64,000 nt of DNA from Macrothele yani. Lineage: Eukaryota; Arthropoda; Arachnida; Araneae; Macrothelidae. The stretch lies in NCBI GenBank assembly GCA_039090855.1, contig CM076999.1:119287072-119351071 (forward strand). The letters are read 5' to 3'. Shown piece by piece: positions 8,609 through 17,534 of the stretch; the stretch's first letter is position 1, and each line of letters begins with the position of its first letter. A model generated the notes under the pieces. That model was not told the origin of the DNA. It worked only from the letters and a program-made list of their open reading frames with translations, and did not search any database. A program made the position numbers and the translations under genes.

Positions 8609-8787
8609 TGTAACGTACCAGGAGATGTGACGTACCTGCCAGAAGGACGCACACGACGTAAAGGCAGATAGGAATCAGAATAAAATGTCCGGTAGCTCAA
8701 CTGGTAGAGTGACTTATTCCGGAATGAGGGGATCCGGGTTCGAGCCCCGGCGCGGATAAAAATGACGGAGAAATTTACTTCGTTATA
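8609..8787 (+). repeat. 3' LTR of the TRIM
   Basis: Begins TGTAACGTACC right after the polypurine tract and ends CTTCGTTATA at the GTTC duplication. It contains a tRNA-like unit at 8687-8758 with B box GGTTCGAGCCC and an intact 3' acceptor arm (CGCGGAT). It has lost one base in the 5' acceptor arm (GTCCG-GTAG). Confidence 0.9.
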
Positions 8788-10059
8788 GTTCTGAAATATC
8801 AGCCCTAAATACGAAGTTTTGCACTGACAATTTTCCTGCAATACTCGTTCAGCCTGCGACGCAATATTTGCGAGGTGCAAATAACGAAATCTTCAGTATC
8901 ACAGGAACTGTCACATTATCTCTAGGGCTGGGAAAGGCTCGTTTTACGCATTCTTTCCTGCTTATAGACGAACTACCTGTTAAATGTCTAATGGGAATGG
9001 ACTTTATTAATACTTTTCAAGTTACTTTGAATTTCGTACAACATGTGATTTCTTTTCCGGAACCTGTCGAAGTGATCCCTACGGATCCTATAGATATAAC
9101 GAGTTTGTTATTGAGTAACCAATTGAATGAGAGGCAACGAAACCAGCTTTCTCTACTTTTGCAGGAAAGCCCTGGTTTATTTTCTGATCAACCTGGTTTC
9201 ACACAGGTGGTTTATCATGTCATTGACACTGAGGGTTCGAAACCGATAGCGACGAAACCTTACCCTTGTGCTCCCCATAAGAAACAGGAAATGCAACGTC
9301 AAATTTCTGAGATGATGAAACAGGGCATAATAAGGGAATCAACAAGCGCCTGGGCTGCACCTGCCTTTTTGGTTCCAAAGAAACAACCCAATGAATTTCG
9401 TTTTGTGACAGATTTCCGCAAGCTCAACCAAGTCACAAAAACGATCAATTATCCACTACCTGTCATATCGCATATTTTGCATGACCTGTCATCAACTAAA
9501 TGGATGTCAACCTTGGGTTTGGCGAGTGGATATTGGCAGGTAGCGGTACATCCGGACTCTGTCGATAAAACAGGCTTTGTGACTCCTTTTGGGGCTTATG
9601 AATACCTACATATGCCCTTTGCATTAGCTTCTGCACCTTCTACTTTCCAAAAGCTTATGGATACGGTTCTCAGACCTGTTCTAGGTCCCCATGTGCATGT
9701 ATATTTGGATGACATTATTATTACATCCGAGACTTTTGACGAGCACCTTTCTCTGCTCAAACAGGTGTTCCAACTCATATACAATGCTGGCTTGACGTTA
9801 AAACCTAGTAAATGCCAGATAGCGAGGGACGAGATTGTATATCTGGGGTTGAAAATCAATCCCCACGGCTTATTTACGGATAATGAAAAAATTTGGCCTA
9901 TTGTTGACTTTCCACGGCCTAAAACATCAAAAGAACTATCACGCTTTCTGGGAATGACCGGATGGTATCAGCAGTTCGTCCCCGCTTATGCTACAATCTG
10001 TGAGCCATTGTATGCTTTGAAACGTAAATACAAGAAGTTTGTTTGGACACCTGAGGCTA

Positions 10060-10278
10060 TTTTTTTTTTTGATTGAAGGTTTAACGACCACCGTGAGCAA
10101 CTCAATGGGCTATAAACAGTCGCCCGTCCCTAATTTAGGGTCACTGGTTCCAGGGAAGGGAGAGAGCCAGTGCCGTAAGACAAACACAACATCCATGCCT
10201 CACCGGGATTCGAACCCGGACCCCATTCGAACGAATGATCAGAGGCCATCGCTTAGACCACTGCGCCACCGGGGCGGC
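10060..10278 (-). repeat. tRNA-derived SINE, copy 2
   Basis: Minus-oriented, full-length, inserted at the RT/RNase H junction of the gypsy pol. It is flanked by a perfect 12-bp duplication CACCTGAGGCTA (10048-10059 and 10279-10290). The T-run at 10060-10070 is the A-tail. It is younger than the gypsy insertion. Confidence 0.95.
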
Positions 10279-12061
10279 CACCTGAGGCTAACGCCGCATT
10301 TGAAACACTGAAGTCTGCGTTGACTCAGCCTCCTGTGTTGGCTTTCCCGGATCATACTAAGGAATTTGATATTTATACTGACGCATCCGGAGTTGGTCTT
10401 GGTTGCGTTTTGTCACAAGCTGGGCATCCAATAGCTTTTGCGTCTCGTACTTTGGCCAAAGCTGAACGCAATTATTCAGCTACGGAACGTGAATGTCTTG
10501 CTGTAGTGTATGCTCTTGACAAATTTCAATGTTATCTTAACGAATTGACAGTTAACATAATTACGGATCATTCTGCCCTTCAGTATTTGAATTATGCTAA
10601 GCACCTCTCTCAAAGACTTATAAAGTGGGCTCTGAAGTTACAAGAGAGCAATATCAAAATTTCGTATCAGCCAGGTGATAAGAATCAATTACCGGACGCA
10701 TTGTCTCGCGTTCCGATTAGTGGGGTCCCCACAGAAACTACTCCTGGATGTCAGCCTTTACTTCTAATAGCTGATATAACATCCAGAGAGCAGATAATGG
10801 CAGAATTAATAAATGATCCAGATTTTGGGGATATCTATAATTTTTTGCTTGCGGGTTCGCCCCTACAAAGTGATCCTTCTTTGGCTGGGAGGTCACAGCA
10901 TTTTGAAGTCATAGAGGGTCTTCTTTACTATACGAAATCTAGGACTACTAGGGCAGAGTTTCGCCCATGTATTCCGCGAACCCTTAGAATGGCTATTTTA
11001 AACGAATTATATGACAAACCTCTTGCAGGCCATTTAGGTATTCGCAAGACCCGTTGTAAATTGCGGGATGTTGCCTATTGGCCTGGCATGTACCAAAGTG
11101 TGCTCGCATTCGTTCAATCATGTCACTTGTGTCAGATTAATAATTACCGTAATATAAGACCGGCCGGTCACTTGAAATCTAGTTCAAGTTCTCATGTTTT
11201 TGATATTATTTCAATAGATTTATTGGGACCTTATCCTTTATCTATTAAAAACAAAGCTCGTTACGTGTTAGTATTAACTGATAATTTTTCTAAATGGGTT
11301 GAAGTTTTTCCCATTAAAGCCGCTACGGCAGAAGTTATTTGTAATGTATTAATTAATGAAGTATTCTCTAGATATGGTGCACCTAATAAAGTAGTTTCGG
11401 ATAATGGTCCCCAATTTATTTCTGACATTTTTGAAAGAATGTGTGCGAGACTACACATTAAGCATAAATTCATTTCCCCATATCATCCCCAGAGTAATCC
11501 TGCGGAACGAGTAAACCGCACGCTAGTGAAAATGATTGCTACATTTGTCATGGATCATCATGAGCGATGAGATGAACATCTGGAGCTTTTTTCGTTCGCC
11601 CTCCGCTCGTCTGTTCACGAATCTACTAAAATTACTCCTGCAGAACTTTTTCTGGGTCGCAAAATTAAAACCCCTTTTGAAAATTTAACGGGGATTATCG
11701 ACGAACTGAACCAGCGACCAACTCCGCAATCAGTACGAATCATGGCAGAAAAAGCTCGTGTTGCAATGCTAGGAGCACAAGCGGCTCAAGCAAGATATTA
11801 TAATACTAGGCGTAGGGAACCAGATCTTGTCGTTGGAGATTCCACTCTCGTGGAAACACACTTCCAGTCTTCTGTTTCTCATACTTTAGTGAAGAAATTT
11901 GCACCCAGCTACGAAGGTCCATATCGGGTGGCAAATGTGTTTGAAAATAACATTGTTCTTGAAAAACCTGACAGTCAATTTCAATACGTACACGTTGCTC
12001 AGTGTCGCAAGTATCATGAACGAAATATCGATTTTATAATCAACCCTACTCAACCTTCTGT

Positions 12062-13070
12062 CCACAGACTCAAGAGTCTATATCTCACGATCAACCTCCA
12101 GAAATTTTGGACGAACCGATAGACATTTTTGAAGAATCTCCAGTGATTTTTTCTTCACCCTCCCCTCCTCAAGACGGGTTTCCAAACACGCAACCTGATT
12201 CTCCCATGAGACGAAAGCTCGAATTAAGTTCTTCAAATACTAGTATCGTTCCTTTCCCTCCAACCGTTGCCAAGACTATTGCTGCACCGTTTCCTGACAA
12301 TTCTGCACCAACACAAGCTCCTACTTCCTTGAATACCTCGTCAGAAAGTATTCCTACAGGCAGAAATAAGCATCGCCCTGCACGACCACTAAATTACAGC
12401 AGCGACTCAGTCTTTGGATATTTCTGATTTATCAGTTATGGACAATAATTTGACTGTTCCTAAACGTCAAACACCAATTACAAACCGTCCAGTAACACCA
12501 AAAGCTGGTCGAAAACGTAACTTGTCTCCCCAATCTGATTCGCCGCAACAGCGCCGAAGGCAGAGATCCTTGCATCCGCCCGGGTTTCGCCCCTGGAACC
12601 TACGCTCAGGGCAAACAGGGCCGATGCCTGCTGCTACTCTCATGCCACGAGGGAGAAAGCGAAAACAAACGATGTGGCCGGAGCCACGTCCGTCCAAAAG
12701 AATGCTGGAAGGACACCACGGGCCCCAGCACAAAGGGACTACATATCAAAAGCCTGGAGGAGCCCGTTCCTGTCAGCCTCGGGGATTTCCGGACCGCCAG
12801 ACTTCGGCCGTTCCTGATCGACGGACTTCAGCCGTTCCTGACCGTTCCTGTCAGCCGCAGGGATTTCCGGACCGACAGACTTCAGCCGTTCCTGACCGAC
12901 GGACGTCAGCCGTTCCTGACCATTCCTGTCAGCCGCCGGGATTTCTTGACCGACAGACTACAGATGATCCAGTCACCTCCTTAAAGAGATCTACGCCATC
13001 TGAATTTACCAGTCCGATTAGGCCTGGAAAACGTTATCGTACTAGAGTTTTTTATGCGTCCTCGAGATAA
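12062..13070 (+). pseudogene. Post-integrase ORF of the gypsy element, unknown function
   Basis: Downstream of integrase the frame shifts near 12030-12060 into a Pro/Ser/Thr-rich acidic stretch (DEPIDIFEESPVIFSSPSPP). It shifts again near 12410 into a basic region (KAGRKRN, RRRQRS) followed by the repeat module at 12765-12968, ending at the stop at 13068-13070. No chromodomain, signal peptide or membrane segment is visible, so it is not an envelope protein. It may be the C-terminal extension of pol or a separate basic nucleic-acid-binding product. The two frame changes are probably decay. Confidence 0.55.
12765..12968 (+). repeat. 78-bp in-frame tandem repeat in the gypsy post-integrase ORF
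   Basis: Units start at 12765, 12843 and 12921, the last partial. Each full unit encodes 26 residues of the pattern SCQPxGFPDRQTSAVPDRRT. Within a unit, TSAVPD itself occurs twice. Because 78 is a multiple of three, copy-number changes keep the frame. Confidence 0.9.
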
Positions 13071-13623
13071 GTAAGTTCACGTGGACAGGTTCTTTTCTCC
13101 GTTTGTTGTTTTTCCTGCACGACCAGTTGGCGTGTCAGAATTTCTTTTTTTCGTGTGGGCCTATGCATTCTTTTTTGTGTATATATGTGTTTTTTTTTTT
13201 ATATTTCTTCTATGTCCATCTACTAAACCAAAATTTATATATATATATATATGTGCTTAGGGGTAAAATAATAAAAATTGTTACTCTTAGGCAGCTACAG
13301 GCAATCTTCGCTGCTGATACAGTTGGTGCGTATTCAACGAATAATGAGAACGTAATTTGAAATTAAAAAAGTTATTCCTGCTAGGCAGAATAAAAGGAAG
13401 GTATGCCGATGCAGGTTTGTTTTGTTCAAGTATATAAAGTGTTTCACAGACGAATACAGATTTCTTGATTTTGTCATGCCAAGTTTGAGATTGTATATAC
13501 TGCTGCCACCAAAACAACAAAACAAAAAAGAGGTCGATAAACGTCAATCAACGAAGTGTAAGACTTACACTCCAAAATTGATAGGTTTTTCGGGAAAAAA
13601 AAAAAAAATTAAGGGGGAGATGA
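13071..13623 (+). other. gypsy 3' noncoding region and polypurine tract
   Basis: AT-rich DNA with T-runs and a (TA) microsatellite at 13237-13252. It ends in an A14 run and AAGGGGGAGATGA (13611-13623), the polypurine tract that would prime plus-strand synthesis. The last 20 bases across the LTR junction equal those of the TRIM. Confidence 0.8.
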
Positions 13624-14251
13624 TGTAACGTATACTCTAGATTCACTTTCCTTTTGATTTTTACTATCTCTGGTTATTTTATTTTACTATGTAAATTATT
13701 TTCTTACTGAACGAGATGTTATTTCACCCGCTGAATGAGATCTGGCAATGAGTGTAAATCATGACGTGGTGGTAGCCAGTATAAATAGGCGCGTTCAACG
13801 ATACGTAGGGTGAGCTGTTGTTGTACGAAGTGAGCTGTTGTTTATGTGTCAGAGAGCTGTTGTTGTATAGAGAGAGCGGTTGTTTATGTGCGTGAGAGCT
13901 TTGTTTCGTGTGTAAAGAGGTCTTCGTTTATGTGAGAGCCAGAAGTTTACCAAATAAAAGATTGTCTTAGTAAGTACGTCTTTCTCAGTTCATAGTTTTG
14001 TCAGATCTCTGTCTGGCTGTTAGGTTTATTTCATTAGTTGATTATTATTAACAACCAGCATAAGACTTTATTCATCTTAATTACTACTACAACATTACTA
14101 GCAGTTAAAAGCTTGTTCATTATTATTACTACACTACTAGCAGGAAAGTTTATTCATGATATAATTAACAAACAACAAGCATTAGAAGAAGCATTAGCTT
14201 AGAAGAAGCTGAATTCATTATAATATTAGTGAAAGCATTATATTCATTATA
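13624..14251 (+). repeat. 3' LTR of the gypsy element
   Basis: Same start (TGTAACGTATACTC) and layout as the 5' LTR, with a TATA box and AATAAA. It ends ATTCATTATA, followed by the CTTG duplication at 14252-14255. Confidence 0.92.
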
Positions 14252-14255
14252 CTTG

Positions 14256-14860
14256 TATATTCAGGATACTACGTACAATATAAATTAGCGTATCACAGAG
14301 TATACGGAACACATTCTGGATGCACGAACGCTGGAGTAATAACAAAAGGAGTCTGCATCACACCATTCAACATCAGGTAGGGTGCGAATTCAACCTATAG
14401 CAGGTAGGGAATTGCTAGAAGAAAATGGATAATTTGCTTGTTGAACAAATTACCCAGAAAGCAGCGCTATTGCATCTTAGAAAAGAATTTTTCAGATATA
14501 ATATTTTCATATTTGTCAAATAGGTCTGAGAAATTTGTCTAATCGTTCAAAAATGTGATATTATAGATTAGATTAATTGCTTTTACGTTTCCTTCTTATC
14601 TGAAGCGCAATTATTTGGTCCAGACTAACACATTTAGGTGCTTCAAGAAGGGAAGCGGGATTATTCCTTTGCAGTTGAACCAAGAAGCACAACAGTCTGG
14701 TTAAGATAAGAAGTGGAGAGGGAAACTGTTTACTTTGTGGAAAGCTGTTTTATTCTGTCTCTGCGGTCGTATGTGTGTGTGTGTGTGTGTTATGGGGGAT
14801 GTAAAGGAGATGTTCTACAGTTATTAGCTGGTGAGGAAAGATGAAACTCCGATGTGCTAA
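14256..14860. repeat. Unclassified repeat, copy B (partner at 5136-5790)
   Basis: Same-orientation partner of copy A. It lacks the solo LTR: the sequence runs straight through the corresponding point near 14380, where the target reads CATCAGGTAGGGTGCGAATT. It contains a (TG) microsatellite at 14769-14790. Confidence 0.65.
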
Positions 14861-15204
14861 ATGTATGCCCAGTTCCTTATTGGTTACTGGGTAACATAAG
14901 GCCAAAACATCACTGTTATCTCTGACAAGTTGTTCTTTCATGAAAAGAAAAAAAGGTTTGGGGAACTAGAGTTTTCTTAAACGTACAGGCCCCTCTGTTC
15001 CGAGAAAGACAAGATTTTGTGCGTAATCTTCGGCAAGGTGTAACGTGTAATACTACGTCGCACAGGAGCATATCCAGAGGGGGAGGGGGACCTTGCCTTT
15101 CAAAAACCAATAGCACATTCTCGTTGGATGAGTGTCACATTCTCGTTAGATAGGTGTCTGATTTCGGGGGCTCTAGTCCCTCTACCGAAATCAGACTCTT
15201 GCAA
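14861..15204. other. No gene recognised
   Basis: No supportable feature before the inverted repeat beginning at 15205. Confidence 0.4.
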
Positions 15205-15531
15205 CAAGTAATTCAAAACAATCCCCGTTCCAAAATCAAAAACCATCAGCATCCCACAGGATAAACACAAACCCTCAACATATCGCAGGAAGAACACGAC
15301 CAATGAAGCTTCAAGCGAAATTATGTGAAGACATAATCAGACAAAGACCAGCGAAAGGGGTCAAATAAGAAGGAAAAATAAATACAGGAATAGGCTCAGG
15401 AGCTTCAGACCAATCTTCAAGGGAAAACGTCTGCAGTACCTGTCAGGAAGTCAGGTGTCAGTCGTGTTTTTCCTGTGTGTGGGGTGCTGATGAAGTGGGA
15501 TTTTGGAATGGGGATTGTTTTGAATTACTTG
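15205..15531. repeat. Long imperfect inverted repeat
   Basis: The left arm 15205-15268 (starting CAAGTAATTCAAAACAATCC) is the reverse complement of the right arm 15464-15531 (ending GGATTGTTTTGAATTACTTG). A few mismatches and small indels occur, and the spacer is about 195 bases. It may be a fold-back element or MITE remnant; no target duplication was found. Confidence 0.75.
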
Positions 15532-16240
15532 TTTCATAATATTATACTTGCAAGTAACTCCTGCAGCAAAGCGCGGTGTTTATGCAGGTTTATCACATGG
15601 GTGGAGATATATTATTAATTTTTGTATTATATATATTTTTTCCAGTATAGGAACATTCCCTCTGATTTTGAATAACACTGTCAATAACAAAATATCATCA
15701 ACGCTTTCTTGTATTCATTAAATTCGTATATACAGTGACTTCTCTCTATTCCCATAGCCTCTTCTGTGAATATGTATTCTCAGGCGAGGACTTCTGGTGA
15801 TCGTCCGATTTGGGTTTGTGTTGAAATTCTGCATAAAGCATGCGCAGTGCTTATATCTTTGGAAGCTGCATTATCCCTTCCCTGGTACTTATGGTCCCTA
15901 AACTAAGAAAAGGCTTTTTTTAGCCCTAGAATCTCGCTGGAGTCTTTACAGCCTGAAAATAAAATAATTTTGACGAGTCTCATCAACTTTATAAACAGGA
16001 TCCGTTATTACGAGAATTAATTTAGTATGTTTAAATAATAATTAACTTGAAAAATGCGGAATGGCGGAAGGCGAATTTATAAGTGCTATTCTTGTCTGTG
16101 TGGTTCAAGCACTGTTCTTACGTGAAATTCTGATTTTTATAATTACATTACCTTTTTTTATTTGTTTTTTTGTCAGACATATTGTGGGAAAGGGCCAAAT
16201 TCACTATTTAGCGACCATGCCGCCAAAGCGCTCGTACATG
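15532..16240. other. No gene recognised
   Basis: AT-rich DNA. A 90-codon open frame begins at 16061 (MAEGEFISAILVCV...) and runs into the SINE; it has no recognisable motif and is probably chance. Confidence 0.4.
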
Positions 16241-16241
16241 C

Positions 16242-16740
16242 AGACGGCTGTGTCCACCCGAATCGCCTATCTTTTTTTTTTTTTTTTTGATTGGAGGTTT
16301 AACGGCCACCGTGAGCAACTCAATGGGCTATAAGCAGTCGCCCGTCCCTAATTTAGGGTCACTAGTTCCAGGGAAGGGAGAGAGCCAGTGCCGTAAGACA
16401 AACACAGCATTCATGCCTGACCGGGATTCGAACCCGGACCCCTTTCGGACGAATGATCAGAGGCCATCGCTTAGACCACTGCGCCACCGGGGCGGCAATC
16501 GCCTGTCTAGAGTGAGTAGGATTTTTTTTTTATATTTCAGGTGCACATACGACTGTGTTCCACCTGAATCGCCTGTCTAGAGTGAGTAGAATTTTTTTTT
16601 TATATTTCAGGTGCACAGACGACTGTGTTCCACCTAAATCACCTGTCTAGAGTGAGTAGCATTTTTTTTTTTTTTATATTTCAGGTGGGACACAGACGAC
16701 TGTGTCCACGTGAATCGCCTGTCTAGAGTGAATAGGATGT
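16242..16740. repeat. 70-bp tandem repeat with splice-site-like junctions, interrupted by a SINE
   Basis: Units beginning (G/A)CCTGTCTAGAGTGA start at 16501, 16571, 16641 and 16717 (periods 70, 70, 76). A further partial unit lies left of the SINE (16242-16272). Each unit has a T-tract followed by ATATTTCAG, like a 3' splice site, and about 41 bases later CTAGAGTGAGT, like a 5' splice site. The function is unknown. Confidence 0.8.
16273..16496 (-). repeat. tRNA-derived SINE, copy 3
   Basis: Minus-oriented full-length copy with a T18 run (its A-tail). Flanked by AATCGCCTATCT (16261-16272) and AATCGCCTGTCT (16497-16508), a 12-bp duplication with one later change. It lies inside the tandem repeat. 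Confidence 0.92.
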
Positions 16741-17532
16741 TCTTTGAATTTACACACCTTCTGAGGGAATAGGAGATACTCTCGGTCACGATAGTTGTCA
16801 CTTAGCTTAACAAAGAAATAAAATAGAAGTTGCTTTCTCTAAAAGCGATGTCAACAACTCCCATATCATTGCCCAGTAGAGCTCTTTCTTTTTCAATACA
16901 TGCTAGGTGTGTCTGCGCTGTTTTGATTTTCATTTATATGACTGTATTTATTCATTATGCGTTCATCAAATAGTGTCATCCCCTTTCAGCGTGGAAAACA
17001 AAAATATAATATATTTTGTCCTTCCATACTTTGTGTTCAGTGACACAAAAAACTCAAAAGTTGCATTTATTGCGAAGAAAAAAACTTGGCTCAGATTATA
17101 TGAAAGCGAAATCAGGTTAATGAATAATAAACTCTGGAGCCAAAAAATATTGTATGTAAGAATGGAAAGATTATATGCATTGGAAAACATATTTGGAACA
17201 TTTCGCTCGCAACCTAAGAATCCAATGCTCTATGCATGGGCCAAAACGAAACCAGGGTCATATTCCAGATGACTACCTAGAAAATATGCGCGCATAAAAT
17301 AGTAAATGTTCCAACAAAAACTTTTCATGTTTCATAAATAAAATATTTTTTACGAGGAGTTTTTTACTTAAGAGGAAGAAATATGCATTCAAATTTAGCA
17401 TAAAATTATCATATTGTATTTCAAATTAGCAAGAGTTTCTTGTATTGCCTTGAGAGTTAATGAGAAAAGAGTTTGTTCCTCTCGTATAAAGTCACTTGGC
17501 TTTGCTCATTCCAAAAGAGTAAACTAAAATTA
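16741..17532. other. No gene recognised
   Basis: A 121-codon open frame at 16907-17272 has no family resemblance. No RNA gene or repeat boundary is visible. The TA at 17533-17534 is the mariner target. Confidence 0.4.
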
Positions 17533-17534
17533 TA

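Larger units (their letters stand above)
8301..8787 (+). mobile_element. TRIM-type LTR element with tRNA-like units in its LTRs
   Basis: A 487-bp element with direct LTRs of 183 and 179 bp around a 125-bp core, flanked by GTTC on both sides (8297-8300, 8788-8791). The core starts one base after the LTR with TGGCGCCCGAAC (8485-8496), a primer-binding site identical to that of the host gypsy. It ends with A13 followed by GGGGGAGATGA (to 8608), a polypurine tract. No coding capacity exists. Size, LTRs, PBS and PPT fit the definition of a terminal-repeat retrotransposon in miniature. The PPT plus LTR start is identical over 20 bases to the gypsy's, so reverse transcriptase and integrase of that lineage may mobilise it. 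Each LTR holds a tRNA-like sequence with Pol III A and B boxes. Confidence 0.9.
8161..12122 (+). pseudogene. gypsy pol polyprotein (protease-RT-RNase H-integrase), interrupted
   Basis: The aspartic protease active site (FDTGS, 8287-8301) is cut immediately after by the TRIM insertion and continues after 8788. Reverse transcriptase follows, with FRFVTDFRKLN near 9400 and the catalytic YLDDII near 9703. A SINE splits the start of RNase H (about 10060-10290), after which YTDASGVGLGCVLSQ gives the RNase H core. Integrase has a zinc-binding HHCC region (GHLGI...C..C, 11030-11140) and DDE core blocks (IDLLGPYPLS, VSDNGPQF, NPAERVNRTL). An in-frame TGA lies at 11568-11570, after which the frame stays open to 12122. 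The inserted lengths (491 and 231 bases with duplicated target) account for the frames seen on either side. The product cannot be made from this copy. Confidence 0.92.
6323..14251 (+). mobile_element. Ty3/gypsy LTR retrotransposon, complete ends, interrupted by a TRIM and a SINE
   Basis: A 7.9-kb element with two LTRs (6323-6946 and 13624-14251), flanked by CTTG on both sides (6319-6322, 14252-14255). A primer-binding site follows the 5' LTR and a polypurine tract precedes the 3' LTR. Inside, in order, are gag, protease, reverse transcriptase, RNase H, integrase and a post-integrase ORF; this pol order defines Ty3/gypsy. No envelope-like protein (signal peptide or membrane anchor) was seen. 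By eye the LTRs differ by roughly eight substitutions plus small changes at the very end (near 98% identity), so the insertion is fairly recent. It is now dead: gag has a frameshift and a TGA, the protease and RNase H regions are split by insertions, and integrase has an in-frame TGA. Confidence 0.93.

Noticed and set aside
8381..8758. Two functional arginine tRNA genes (CCG anticodon position)
   Set aside because: The units lie at the same place inside direct LTRs, their anticodon stems do not pair in the standard register, and the acceptor arms have decayed. They are parts of a mobile element.
12062..13070. Retroviral envelope gene in the gypsy element
   Set aside because: No signal peptide, transmembrane segment or cleavage site; the ORF is Pro/Ser- and Arg-rich with tandem repeats.
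16061..16160. Shared motif TGGCGGAAGGCGAAT at 16063 and 46140 as evidence of a dispersed repeat
   Set aside because: Similarity does not extend clearly beyond about 15 bases; it may be chance.
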